Of a stretch of DNA of 64,000 nucleotides, positions 45,701 to 54,633 are shown one piece after another (positions within the stretch are counted from its first letter, which is position 1; every line of letters starts with the position of its first letter). The notes beneath the pieces were generated by a model, which searched no databases, was not told the DNA's origin, and was given only the letters and a program-made list of their open reading frames with translations. The position numbers were made by a program, and so were the translations under genes. This stretch comes from an uncultured Pelagibacteraceae bacterium. Its GTDB lineage: Bacteria; Pseudomonadota; Alphaproteobacteria; Pelagibacterales; Pelagibacteraceae. The DNA is taken from assembly GCA_902512765.1 (NCBI GenBank), contig CABXKF010000001.1, forward strand, positions 17,465 to 81,464. The letters run 5' to 3'.

Positions 45701-48028
45701 TTATGCTCTTACTCTAGATTTTGTTGGATCGTAGAATGGAAAAGCAATAACCTTAGCGCCAATTCTTTTTTGATGACCATCTAGTTTCCCTATTTCAACA
45801 TCAGTTCCAATTTCAGAATATTTTACATCTATTCTACAAAGAGCAATATTCTTTCCAAGTTTTGGAGAAAGCATAGCACTAGTTATGACACCAATTTGTG
45901 CACGACCTATGTGAACGCAGTCTCCGTGAACCGCTGGTTCGTGACCGACTAACTCTAGTCCTACTAATTTTTTTTGTGGATTTGCTTTTCTCTTAATTAA
46001 TTCTTCTTTGCCGATAAAATCATCTTCTTTTGTTTTAAGTGGAACGGTAAAACCAATTCCAGCTTCAAAAGGATCTGTTTGATCATCAAATTCATAGCCA
46101 TAAAAAATTAGTCCAGCTTCAATACGAACCATGTCTAAAGCCTCTAAACCAAGCGGTGTGATATCAAACTCTTTTCCTGCTTCCCAAACTTTATCCCAAA
46201 CTTCAGCAGCATCTTTTGGATGGCACCAGATTTCGTATCCAAGTTCACCAGTGTAACCTGTTCTTGAAATAACAATTGGTGTTCCAGTTTCATGATCTAT
46301 TCGTGCAATATTAAATCTAAACCACTCAAGTTCGGTTATTGATGGCTGAATTGGAGCTGTCCAAACAAATTTTTCTAAAATTTTTCTGCTATTAGGTCCT
46401 TGAACAGCAATATTATGAATATGATCCGTAGCTGATTTGATCCAAACTTTATAGTTTTTCTTTTTAGCTTGTTCTTTTAACCATTCACCACTGTACTCAT
46501 CTCCACCAATCCATCTAAAGTTATCCTGTCCAAATTTAAATAAAGTACCATCATCTAACATGCATCCATTTTCATAACACATAGCAGTGTAAACAACTTG
46601 TCCGACTGATAGTTTTTTAACATTTCTTGTTAAGGTATATTGCATTAGGTTTTCAGCATCTGGTCCTAAAATTTCAAATTTTCTTAATGGCGAAAGATCT
46701 GTTGCTATCGCACTTTCTCTACATGCGTTATATTCTTTTATCGTTCCAGAATTTGTAAAATTATTAGCTAGCCAAAAACCTTTATATTCAACAAAGTTTC
46801 TAGTTAGTTCAGATGTTTTTTTATGAAAACCTGTCTCTTGAGTAAGTTTTGGTTCAGCGTCTGTTTTCATTCTAAATGCAATTGCTTTTGAGTATTTTTC
46901 ATTCTTTGCATAAGTTCTAACAAATATATCTGTGGGGTTCCAGCCATTTGCGGCATCAACATCACAAGGACAAGCGGATGAAACACATGTTAAATCTTTT
47001 AAAGCTCTGAACAAAACATAATCACCAGGTCTTGACCAGGGTTCATCAAATGTTGCAACATTATTTGCATCTATTGCTGTATTAAAAAAAAGATTTATAG
47101 CTGACCAACTTTTTCTAGCATTAACATCATATTTTTCTAATTCTTTATTAAAATTATCAGTACAATTAATATGACCCATGTAACCCAAATCTTCGTAGTA
47201 TTTTGAAGTACAGGCTAGATTAAAAGTATCATGTCTTCCAACAGTATCTCTAACCACTTCAACCATTGCCTCATGATCACCATCATAGAATTTCGAAAAT
47301 AAACCTGGACCAGGGTAAGCGCTACCCATAAAAGTTCTAGTTGCTTTATCATCAATAATACTTTCAACACCATCATTTAATTTATGAGTATCAAAAGCTA
47401 AAAAATCAGAGCATTGCCTTCCTCCTGTATCAATTATTTGAATATACTCCCCAGCTTTAACTTCATAAGTTTCTGCAGTTCTTCTTTTAACAAGTTGCTC
47501 AACTAATGGATCACTTAAAGGATCAGGTAAAATAAATTGCTCTTCTGTTTCTGAAAACTGGGCTTTATTTAAAAAGATTGTTAGATCAGTTGGTGGATTT
47601 TGTTCGTGAACATTAAGAGGATTACCAGGTGCTGCAATCAAAACAAAACATTTATCTTTTGCTAATAAAGTTATTTTTTCTCCCATTACACAATCTTCAT
47701 TAAAAATAATTGAAGATTTAGCTTTATTTAGTTCAAAGTTCTTTTTTTTGAATATTTTTGAAATTTTTTCATCATTAGCTATAGCTCTTCTTGAAAAATC
47801 TGCGTTTGAATTTCCTTTTAAATTTAATATTGATAAATCTGATTTCCCCTTGGAATTAAAAACAATTATTTCACTAACTTGTTTTCCTTCATCATTAATA
47901 ATTTCGATTTTATCTTCTTGAGAAACTTCAATTACAGATAAACCGCCACCCTTAACATAATATTTTTCAACTCCTGGTGGTAAAACTCTTAATCCAGGAT
48001 TTTTGATATTATTGCTAGTTCCTAACAT
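45701..48028 (-). CDS. DUF1989-GcvT fusion protein
   Basis: 775 aa. Residues about 180-385 are a DUF1989 (urea-carboxylase-associated) domain: EYIQIIDTGGRQCSDFLAF, SSACPCDVDAANGWNPTDIF and metal-binding Cys/His; the N-terminal 170 residues look like a second, diverged copy (DKIEIINDEGKQVSEIIVF). From about 390 onward is a glycine-cleavage T-type aminomethyltransferase: SPLRKFEILGPDAENLMQYTLTR, RTGYTGELGYEIWCHP, GLEALDMVRIEAGLI with a GCV_T_C end. T-domains of this kind transfer methyl or methylene groups to tetrahydrofolate. The divergent betaine-binding gene and adjacent SoxB-like gene suggest a role in N- or S-methyl demethylation. Confidence 0.8.
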   Translation of the reverse strand: MLGTSNNIKNPGLRVLPPGVEKYYVKGGGLSVIEVSQEDKIEIINDEGKQVSEIIVFNSKGKSDLSILNLKGNSNADFSRRAIANDEKISKIFKKKNFELNKAKSSIIFNEDCVMGEKITLLAKDKCFVLIAAPGNPLNVHEQNPPTDLTIFLNKAQFSETEEQFILPDPLSDPLVEQLVKRRTAETYEVKAGEYIQIIDTGGRQCSDFLAFDTHKLNDGVESIIDDKATRTFMGSAYPGPGLFSKFYDGDHEAMVEVVRDTVGRHDTFNLACTSKYYEDLGYMGHINCTDNFNKELEKYDVNARKSWSAINLFFNTAIDANNVATFDEPWSRPGDYVLFRALKDLTCVSSACPCDVDAANGWNPTDIFVRTYAKNEKYSKAIAFRMKTDAEPKLTQETGFHKKTSELTRNFVEYKGFWLANNFTNSGTIKEYNACRESAIATDLSPLRKFEILGPDAENLMQYTLTRNVKKLSVGQVVYTAMCYENGCMLDDGTLFKFGQDNFRWIGGDEYSGEWLKEQAKKKNYKVWIKSATDHIHNIAVQGPNSRKILEKFVWTAPIQPSITELEWFRFNIARIDHETGTPIVISRTGYTGELGYEIWCHPKDAAEVWDKVWEAGKEFDITPLGLEALDMVRIEAGLIFYGYEFDDQTDPFEAGIGFTVPLKTKEDDFIGKEELIKRKANPQKKLVGLELVGHEPAVHGDCVHIGRAQIGVITSAMLSPKLGKNIALCRIDVKYSEIGTDVEIGKLDGHQKRIGAKVIAFPFYDPTKSRVRA

Positions 48029-48142
48029 CTACAGTGCTTTTTTAATATTTTTTATTAACCATAATATAATCATAGGGGATTGACTATAAATTTAATAAGT
48101 GAGAACATACTTTATTAAACTTAATATTAAGGGAGATAGAAT

Positions 48143-49114
48143 ATGAAGAAGAATCAATTGCCGATAATAATCGGTGCGGTAGTAATAGTTGTTGCCGCAA
48201 TTTTTTTCATGCAAGGTGGAGACAAAACTGCCAAAAAAGGTGGTGATAGTGCTCAACCAATAATTATTGCTACTCATAACTGGTCAAGTCAAATTGTAAT
48301 GGCTCATGTTATTGGTGGAATTTTTGAAAGCATGGGTAACAATGTAAGTTACGTAAATACAGACTCACAAGCTGTGTACGAGTCAATTCGTATTGGCGAT
48401 GTAACTCTAGCACATGAAGTATGGGAATCTGCTTTTGGTAAATCATTCACTACAGCACTAGAGAAAGGTGGAATAGTTGATTGGGGTGATCACGAAGCAA
48501 GAACTCTTGAAGATATGGGATATCCTAACTGGGTTGCAGACAAAGGATTATGTCCAGGTCTACCAGATTGGACTGCTTTAAAGAATCCAGACTGTGCTGC
48601 AAACTTTGCAACACCGGATTCAGGTGGAAAAGGAAGAATGTTAGAAGGTCCACAAACTTGGCACGGAGATTTAATACCTCAGAGGGTTGATGCTCTTGGG
48701 TTAGGAGATCTTTGGACAGTTAAATTTGCTGGAAGTGCAGATGCACTTTGGGCAGAACTCAAGGCTGCTGAGAAAGAAGGAAGAGGAACTATAATATTCA
48801 ACTGGACTCCAAACTTTACGGATGGAAAAGGTTTCACATTTATTGATTTTCCTCCATATTCTGCTGGTTGTAGACCAGAAGATGGCGGTGATGGAAAATG
48901 TGGATCTCCAGATGGTTATTTGAAAAAAGCTGTAAATGAGGATTTTCCTAATACTCATCCAGGTGCAGCTGCAGTTTTCAAAAAAATGTCATTTTCAACA
49001 AGTCACATCGGAGCAATGGCTGCTTTAGTTGACGAAGATAAAATGACACATGAAGATGCTGCAAAAAAATGGTTAGCAGACAATAAAAGTGTTTGGGAAC
49101 CATTTACTAAATAA
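48143..49114 (+). CDS. opuAC: Glycine betaine/proline-type ABC binding protein (OpuAC-like)
   Basis: 323-aa binding protein anchored or secreted through a hydrophobic N-terminus (PIIIGAVVIVVAAIFFMQGG). Ligand-binding parts include IATHNWSSQIVMAHVIGGI, DSQAVYESIRIGDVTLAHEVW and GTIIFNWTPNF, with Trp residues that form the aromatic cage for quaternary ammonium or sulfonium groups. AGGGAGA ribosome-binding site 6 bases before ATG. It is divergent from the DUF1989-GcvT gene. Probably binds glycine betaine and perhaps DMSP; its ATPase and permease are at 50667-53855. Confidence 0.92.
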   Translation: MKKNQLPIIIGAVVIVVAAIFFMQGGDKTAKKGGDSAQPIIIATHNWSSQIVMAHVIGGIFESMGNNVSYVNTDSQAVYESIRIGDVTLAHEVWESAFGKSFTTALEKGGIVDWGDHEARTLEDMGYPNWVADKGLCPGLPDWTALKNPDCAANFATPDSGGKGRMLEGPQTWHGDLIPQRVDALGLGDLWTVKFAGSADALWAELKAAEKEGRGTIIFNWTPNFTDGKGFTFIDFPPYSAGCRPEDGGDGKCGSPDGYLKKAVNEDFPNTHPGAAAVFKKMSFSTSHIGAMAALVDEDKMTHEDAAKKWLADNKSVWEPFTK

Positions 49115-49130
49115 AGTAAAAAAATAATTG

Positions 49131-49167
49131 TAAAATCTCCCCCAACAAATTTGGGGGGGATTTTTTT
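49131..49167 (+). terminator. Strong terminator after the OpuAC-like gene
   Basis: AAAATCTCCCCCAA and TTGGGGGGGATTTT arms around a short loop with seven T after the stem. It ends the single-gene opuAC transcript; the permease operon is therefore separate. Confidence 0.92.
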
Positions 49168-49215
49168 ATGTTAGTAAATCTAGTGAAGTTTCAAATTATA
49201 AATTTTATTAAAAAA

Positions 49216-49659
49216 ATGACGAAGTGCTCTATTTATATATTTTTAAGCCTGTTTATTTTTAATTTATCCTTAGCAAAAAATATCGACATACAAGAAGATA
49301 TTGAAATTGGTTATGTATGTGAGTTAGAAAAAAAAATACTTAAGAACTCAGAGTATAATTATAAAACTTTTTTAGCAAAAGATTTAAATGAAAAAAATTT
49401 AGAACAATTTAAGATTGATGCAAAGCAACCTGAAAAACTTTCGATTAATGGATTATCAGTATTTCTCTCTGAAAATACAAAGTTTGATGTAAAGGTTGTT
49501 AATAAGGATATAGTTTTATTTAAAGCTTTTGATAATGACAAAAATTATTCCGAGTCTGGTATAATTAATAGAAAATCGGGTGAATTAGTTCATGAAATTA
49601 CAAAAGATTTAAAAAGTGAAAATTTTGAAAAGGATATTTCTTTTTATGTATGTAGCTAA
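49216..49659 (+). CDS. Secreted protein of unknown function
   Basis: 147 aa from the ATG at 49216; an ATG at 49168 lies in the terminator T-run and is unlikely. A signal peptide (TKCSIYIFLSLFIFNLSLA) is followed by a hydrophilic domain with two cysteines (GYVCELE and the C-terminal FYVCS), possibly disulfide-linked. No family recognised. It inserts between the betaine-binding gene and the rest of the transporter. Confidence 0.65.
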   Translation: MTKCSIYIFLSLFIFNLSLAKNIDIQEDIEIGYVCELEKKILKNSEYNYKTFLAKDLNEKNLEQFKIDAKQPEKLSINGLSVFLSENTKFDVKVVNKDIVLFKAFDNDKNYSESGIINRKSGELVHEITKDLKSENFEKDISFYVCS

Positions 49660-49660
49660 A

Positions 49661-50035
49661 ATGAAAAAATATATTTTTTATATAACTTTGAGCTTTTTAA
49701 TCGCAACTTCAGCATCAGCTCGAAAAACAGGCTGTGAAGGAGACTGCGAAAATGGTTTTGGTAAATGGACCTATACAGACAAAACGACTTATGAAGGTAA
49801 TTGGGTAGGAACACAAAAACATGGACAGGGTGTTGAAACTTGGCCCAATGGATACATTTATAAAGGTGAATTTAAAAATAGTGAATGGAGTGGTCAGGGA
49901 GTTTTAACTTTTCCAGACGGCTCTATCTACGAAGGGGAATGGGCCAACGGCTTTATGAATGGAAGAGGTAAATTTATTTGGTCTGATGGAAAAGAAAAAG
50001 TAGGAATTTGGAAAAATGGCAAAATACAAGAATAA
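49661..50035 (+). CDS. MORN-repeat secreted protein
   Basis: 124 aa from the ATG at 49661. Signal peptide MKKYIFYITLSFLIATSASA, then at least three MORN repeats (TYEGNWVGTQKHGQGVETW, YKGEFKNSEWSGQGVLTF, YEGEWANGFMNGRGKFIW). MORN repeats mediate membrane or protein contacts; the bacterial role is unknown. It starts 1 base after the previous gene and overlaps the frame of none. Confidence 0.82.
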   Translation: MKKYIFYITLSFLIATSASARKTGCEGDCENGFGKWTYTDKTTYEGNWVGTQKHGQGVETWPNGYIYKGEFKNSEWSGQGVLTFPDGSIYEGEWANGFMNGRGKFIWSDGKEKVGIWKNGKIQE

Positions 50036-50037
50036 TT

Positions 50038-50592
50038 ATGATTGATAGATATTTGAATAAATTTAAAGGACTGTTGCCTGAGCCTATTCAACAATTTGGT
50101 GGTCTTGTACTATTAACATTTATTGTAATTTTTTCTTTTGGTATTTTAAATATTTTTTTTGGTCAAGGTGAAGAACTGGTAGAAAAAATGAAAAAGGAAG
50201 AAGCAAGAATTGCCGAGGCAAACAAACTAAGCAAAATAATCTCCACACTACCATCTGGTATTTTAACTTTTTATGAAGGAAGTGATCATTACAAATTATC
50301 TAAAGAGCAATATGAAACAGTATGCAAAATAACAAAAATTATTCCCCAACGAGCTGTTATGGGTGCGAATTTAATAAATTTTAAAGCAAAGCAAATATAT
50401 ACTACCAATGGCAATCAAATAGCCAAAACATTTGTAAATTGGGACAAAGAAAACAGCAAGTGTATTGCTGGTTTTGTTTTAAGTGGAAGCATGAATGGTG
50501 GGGAAAAAGAGAAAATTACTGTTAGTGGAGAAGTTTTAAATTTTTTAAGCACAGGAATTGATACCAGAGTTTATTTTATTAAAAATTTTTAA
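50038..50592 (+). CDS. Single-pass membrane protein of unknown function
   Basis: 184 aa from ATG 50038. Residues about 20-43 are a hydrophobic helix (FGGLVLLTFIVIFSFGILNIFFG), then a coiled-coil-like charged stretch (EELVEKMKKEEARIAEANKL) and a C-terminal domain with CKITKIIPQRAVMG. No family recognised. The third in a run of three short envelope genes. Confidence 0.65.
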   Translation: MIDRYLNKFKGLLPEPIQQFGGLVLLTFIVIFSFGILNIFFGQGEELVEKMKKEEARIAEANKLSKIISTLPSGILTFYEGSDHYKLSKEQYETVCKITKIIPQRAVMGANLINFKAKQIYTTNGNQIAKTFVNWDKENSKCIAGFVLSGSMNGGEKEKITVSGEVLNFLSTGIDTRVYFIKNF

Positions 50593-50666
50593 AGGAGGAA
50601 AACAATAAATTGAAATAATATAAAAAGTGTATTTTATTTTTATTTCGTATAACTTATTAAAACAAT

Positions 50667-51698
50667 ATGACCAATACTGTTATCAAATGTGAGTCTGTTT
50701 ACAAAATTTTTGGAGCAAATGCAGAAAAGATGCTTCAAGAAGCTAATGGAAACGTTGATGCAAAAACATTTCAAGAAAATGGATGTATAGTTGGAGTGAA
50801 TAATGCTTCCTTTGAAGTTTCAAAAGGAGAAATGTTAGTTGTAATGGGTTTATCAGGCTCTGGAAAATCAACTTTATTAAGATGTATTTCAAGATTAACA
50901 GACGCAACAGGTGGAAAAATTTTTATAGAAGGTCAAGATTTACTTTCATTAAATAATAAAGAGCTAATAGATATTAGAAGAAATAAAATGGGGATGGTAT
51001 TCCAAAGTTTCGCATTACTTCCACATAAAACAGTTTTAGAAAACATTGCATTTCCTCTTCAAATAAAAGGAATTGAAGATCAAGAAAGCATAAATAAAGC
51101 TATGGACATGGTTAAACTTGTTGGCCTTGATGGAAGGGAAAATTATTTTCCAAGAGAACTTTCTGGTGGGCAACAGCAAAGAGTTGGAATCGCTCGGTCT
51201 TTAGCTGTTGAACCTGATATCTGGTTTTTAGATGAACCGTTTTCAGCACTAGACCCATTAATTAGAAAAGAAATGCAAGATGAGTTTTTAAGGCTTCAAG
51301 AAAAATTACAAAAAACAATTATGTTTATTACTCATGATTTTGATGAAGCATTAAAGCTTGCCGATCGAATTGCAATTATGAAAGATGGAATAATAGAGCA
51401 GCTTGATACACCAGCAAATATTGTTTTAAATCCAGCAACTGAGTATGTCAGAAAATTTACAGAAGAAGTTCCTAGGGAAAAAGTATTAAAGATAGAAGAT
51501 ATTATGGATAAACCCCATAATGAAAATTTAAGTGAATTAAAAGTTTCAAAAGATGAAATAATTGAAAATGTTGCTGAAAAGATTTTAAACCAAGAAAGAT
51601 CTGTTGGTGTAATAGATAAAAACAATCAAATTGTTGGAACTGTTCATCCTTCAAAAATAATTAATACTGTGTTTGGCGGAAAAAAAAATAATGATTAA
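50667..51698 (+). CDS. Glycine betaine/proline ABC ATP-binding protein (ProV/OpuAA-like)
   Basis: 343-aa ATPase. Walker A GLSGSGKST, Q-loop VFQSFALLPHKT, signature LSGGQQQRVGIARS, Walker B IWFLDEPFSALD and switch FITHDFDEA are intact; the N-terminal SVYKIFGANAEKMLQ is typical of the ProV group. The CBS region is truncated (only about 60 residues, SVGVIDKNNQIVGTVHPSKI), compared with the double CBS of ProV, so osmotic gating may differ. It lies 3 bases before the permease gene. Confidence 0.92.
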   Translation: MTNTVIKCESVYKIFGANAEKMLQEANGNVDAKTFQENGCIVGVNNASFEVSKGEMLVVMGLSGSGKSTLLRCISRLTDATGGKIFIEGQDLLSLNNKELIDIRRNKMGMVFQSFALLPHKTVLENIAFPLQIKGIEDQESINKAMDMVKLVGLDGRENYFPRELSGGQQQRVGIARSLAVEPDIWFLDEPFSALDPLIRKEMQDEFLRLQEKLQKTIMFITHDFDEALKLADRIAIMKDGIIEQLDTPANIVLNPATEYVRKFTEEVPREKVLKIEDIMDKPHNENLSELKVSKDEIIENVAEKILNQERSVGVIDKNNQIVGTVHPSKIINTVFGGKKNND

Positions 51699-51701
51699 AA
51701 T

Positions 51702-53855
51702 ATGGAATTATTAAAAAAATATCCAAAGTTATTTCAATGGTTATTTTTGTTGATTGTATTTTTTTCACTATGCTTTGCAATTGACGTCCCGGAAACTTAC
51801 AAATTTATAAGAGGCCAAGCAGAATTTATTAAAGACCCAAATCAAAGTACCTACACACTGTTTGGTGCAGAAGTAAGATATTATGCATTTGATGTTTTTT
51901 GGAGATTACCACCTCTTTTGGGATGGTTGCCTATTTGGATAAATGACTCTTTATTTTTTTTGATGAATGAGTGGATGCCAATGGAGTTTTGGAATGAAAA
52001 TACTCAATCATACAAAACTAGGCCTTTAGTTCTTCAATTAACACGAAATATAACAGCGTTTATGACATTTCTAATTGAACTAATTAGAGAAGTTATATTA
52101 GGAGGAGTTCAAACAGTTGTAGCATTTACTAGTTGGGATTGGATAGGAGCAAATCCATGGGCAAAATTACCAGGTTTACCTTGGACCATTGTTGCAGCGG
52201 GAGCAGTAATACTTGGTTATAATTTGAGTGGAAAAGGCTTAGCTTTATTTGCTGGTATAGTCATGATTTATATTTCCATATTTGGCCAATGGAAACCATC
52301 AATGCAAACTCTCTCTTTTATATTGGTTGCAGCACCACTATCTTTTATTTTTGGTTTGGGTCTAGGTATTGCAGCATTTAAAAGTAAACGAGTTGAAAAA
52401 GCTTTGTATCCAATACTTTTGGTTATGCAAACTATGCCTCAATATGCTGTATTAGTTCCTGCAATTGTTTTATTTGGTGTAGGCGATCATGCGGCTGTAA
52501 TCATAACGATGGTTGTAGCAGTTCCACCAATGATATTATTAACTTTACTAGGCCTTAGAGGTATTCCTCCTGAAGTTATTGAAGCTGGTAGAATGAGTGG
52601 ATGCACAAATTCTCAACTCATGTTCAAAGTATTAATTCCAACTGCAAGAAGAGATATTTTAATAGGAGTAAACCAAGTGATTATGGTGTGTTTCTCTATG
52701 GCTGTTATTTCAGCTTTCATCGGTGCGAAAGGTTTAGGGTTTAATTTGTTACTTGCGCTAAACCAATTAAATATTGGATTAGCACTTGAGGCGGGTTTGT
52801 GTATTAGTTTGATTGCAATATTATTGGATAAATTATCTTTAGCTTGGGCAAATAAACAAATCGATTATTTTGGTAATCTAACTTTTTTCGAGCAACACAA
52901 AAATAGTATTTTTTTTGGTGGTGCAGTATTAATTGGAATTATACTTGCTTTTGTGGGTTCTTTTTTCTTTAAAGAAGGTTTTAACTATCTATATGAAATT
53001 CCACACAACAAAGGAATATCAACAGCAGATTTTTGGAATAAAGGTGTTGATTGGGTTTGGGATACTTTCTTTCAAACTTTAAAAATATTTAATACCTGGT
53101 TAATTACAGAAGTTCTTCAGCCAATGAGAGCTTTATATTTAAGGATGCCAGCTGTTGCTACTTTAGTTTTAGTTATTGGTGCCGGTTATATAATCGGTGG
53201 AATACGTTCAGCTTTTGTAGTAGGTGGATTAACATTATTTATAGCACTTAGTCCTTGGTGGGATAGAGCTTTAGTAACCACTTATATGGCAACATTTGGC
53301 GTAATTATTTCTTGCGCTATTGGCTTCACAGTTGGAACTTTATGTTTTCAAAATAAATACACTACTAATTTTATGTTGGGAGTTTGTGATATTTTTCAAA
53401 CTTTTCCTTCATTTGTATATTTAATTCCAGTAATGATGCTTTTTGGTGTTACTGATACATCGGTATTAATCGCAGTAATCGTCTATGCAACGATACCTGC
53501 AACAAGGTACACAATTGAAGGATTAAGAAGTGTTCCAGCTTCATTGCATGATGCCGGCTCAATGTCAGGTGTAACGAAACTACAAAGATTGATGAAAATA
53601 GAATTTCCATTAGCTTTTCCTCATATGATGCTTGGTTTAAACCAAACAATTGTATTTGCTTTATTTATGGTAATTATTGGGGCATTTATTGGAACAGAGG
53701 ATTTAGGACAATATATCTTAAAAGCCCTATCTGATAAAAAGGGTGCTGGAATAGGATTAACGCTTGGTGTTTGTGTAGCTTTTATAGGTTTGGTGTTTGA
53801 TCATTTAATTCGAACATGGGTAGATCAACGAAAAAAACACTTGGGCATCAACTAG
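51702..53855 (+). CDS. Fused double permease of the glycine betaine-type importer
   Basis: 717 aa carrying two complete ProW-like permease modules in one chain. The first EAA loop is VIEAGRMSGCTNSQLMFKVLIP (about residue 295), the second LHDAGSMSGVTKLQRLMKIEFP (about residue 620), so the normal homodimer is covalently linked. Both copies keep the LGFGLG-like and TMPQYAVLVPAIVLFGVG / QTFPSFVYLIPVMMLFGV segments before the loop. With the ATPase and OpuAC-like protein it forms a betaine/DMSP-class importer. It overlaps the convergent cupin gene by 4 bases. Confidence 0.92.
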   Translation: MELLKKYPKLFQWLFLLIVFFSLCFAIDVPETYKFIRGQAEFIKDPNQSTYTLFGAEVRYYAFDVFWRLPPLLGWLPIWINDSLFFLMNEWMPMEFWNENTQSYKTRPLVLQLTRNITAFMTFLIELIREVILGGVQTVVAFTSWDWIGANPWAKLPGLPWTIVAAGAVILGYNLSGKGLALFAGIVMIYISIFGQWKPSMQTLSFILVAAPLSFIFGLGLGIAAFKSKRVEKALYPILLVMQTMPQYAVLVPAIVLFGVGDHAAVIITMVVAVPPMILLTLLGLRGIPPEVIEAGRMSGCTNSQLMFKVLIPTARRDILIGVNQVIMVCFSMAVISAFIGAKGLGFNLLLALNQLNIGLALEAGLCISLIAILLDKLSLAWANKQIDYFGNLTFFEQHKNSIFFGGAVLIGIILAFVGSFFFKEGFNYLYEIPHNKGISTADFWNKGVDWVWDTFFQTLKIFNTWLITEVLQPMRALYLRMPAVATLVLVIGAGYIIGGIRSAFVVGGLTLFIALSPWWDRALVTTYMATFGVIISCAIGFTVGTLCFQNKYTTNFMLGVCDIFQTFPSFVYLIPVMMLFGVTDTSVLIAVIVYATIPATRYTIEGLRSVPASLHDAGSMSGVTKLQRLMKIEFPLAFPHMMLGLNQTIVFALFMVIIGAFIGTEDLGQYILKALSDKKGAGIGLTLGVCVAFIGLVFDHLIRTWVDQRKKHLGIN

Positions 53856-54226
53856 GATAAATACTCGACCTCAGAAAAACGATCTGTTGGAAAAATCCAA
53901 TAAAATTCTAAAGTTTCTTTTCCATTATTTTTTAAAGCATGTTTTGCATTCCCGGCTATATAAACTACATCACCTTTCTTAATTTCTTCTAGCTCACCAG
54001 ACTTATTCAATATTCCACAACCATTAGTCACCACATATATCTCTGCGGGCGAATGATAATGTAGAGTTAAATCTCCTCCTGGGGCTATTTCAGCAAAACC
54101 AAGAGAAAGTCCAGAACTTTCTGTATAGTCTGCATCTATTAAGAATTTCCATCTTACACCTGGATATTTCTCAGTTGTTTGCCATTTTTGATCAGAAATT
54201 GATTTAAGATTTTTTACAAACAACAT
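53852..54226 (-). CDS. dddK: DMSP lyase DddK-type cupin
   Basis: 124 aa, single cupin domain. The metal ligands expected for SAR11 DddK are present at the published positions: His56 and His58 in LTLHYHSPAEIY, Glu62, and His96 in NAKHALKN, along with the catalytic Tyr64 and Tyr122 near the C-terminus (FSEVEYLS). The DddK N-terminus (KYPGVRWKFLIDADY) also matches what I recall of the Pelagibacter enzyme. It cleaves DMSP to dimethylsulfide and acrylate. Its location beside a betaine/DMSP-class importer makes functional sense. Recognition is from memory of the family, not from a search. Confidence 0.85.
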   Translation of the reverse strand: MLFVKNLKSISDQKWQTTEKYPGVRWKFLIDADYTESSGLSLGFAEIAPGGDLTLHYHSPAEIYVVTNGCGILNKSGELEEIKKGDVVYIAGNAKHALKNNGKETLEFYWIFPTDRFSEVEYLS

Positions 54227-54252
54227 ATCTTTAAAATAATAGTGATAAAAAA

Positions 54253-54633
54253 TTATTTTATGTATGCCTTCATGGAATCATCTAACTCATCTAACCATTC
54301 TGTATGATGTAAAGGAGATTTATTTCCAGTAATTAGAGATTTATAACTATTATTTCTAAAAGTCATAATATCTTCATGTTTATGATGCTCCCACTCCATA
54401 AAAGTTTTATTTACTCCCTCTATATCAAAATCAGGATAATCTGTAGCCTCAATAAGTTCTTTTGTATAATCACCTTGGAACCAAATCTTTTGCTCATCGT
54501 CTTGTAACGAATCTTCTCTTTTTTTCCATTCAAGACTATTTTTTGTCATTTCATCTTTTGAAGGTAATGAAATTTTTCCAAGAATAAAATCTCTTGCATA
54601 CCAAGCATGAAGATCAAATATTAAAATTTTCAA
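54253..54633 (-). pseudogene. tmm: Trimethylamine monooxygenase (tmm) C-terminal remnant
   Basis: About 120 residues matching only the last quarter of Tmm/FMO: FDLHAWYARDFILGKISLPS, DYTKELIEATDYPDFDIEGV, FMEWEHHKHEDIMTFRNNSY and HHTEWLDELDDSMKAYI. The FAD and NADPH-binding N-terminal domains (about 320 residues) are missing. The only usable start is a TTG at 54633 at the point where the homology begins, so the gene is truncated, not reading through from elsewhere. It abuts, in opposite orientation, a purK remnant truncated at the same spot. Confidence 0.85.

Noticed and set aside
48092-48277. Minus-strand ORF over the opuAC start
   Set aside because: Low-complexity antisense frame without homology; the plus-strand gene has a ribosome-binding site and a clear family match.
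49168-49215. Upstream ATG start for the secreted protein
   Set aside because: It lies in the T-run of a terminator, and starting there would put 16 extra residues in front of a good signal peptide.
50591-50598. Isolated strong Shine-Dalgarno sequence AAAGGAGG
   Set aside because: It overlaps the preceding stop codon and no start codon at suitable spacing opens a meaningful frame; the ATG of the ATPase gene at 50667 is too far away.
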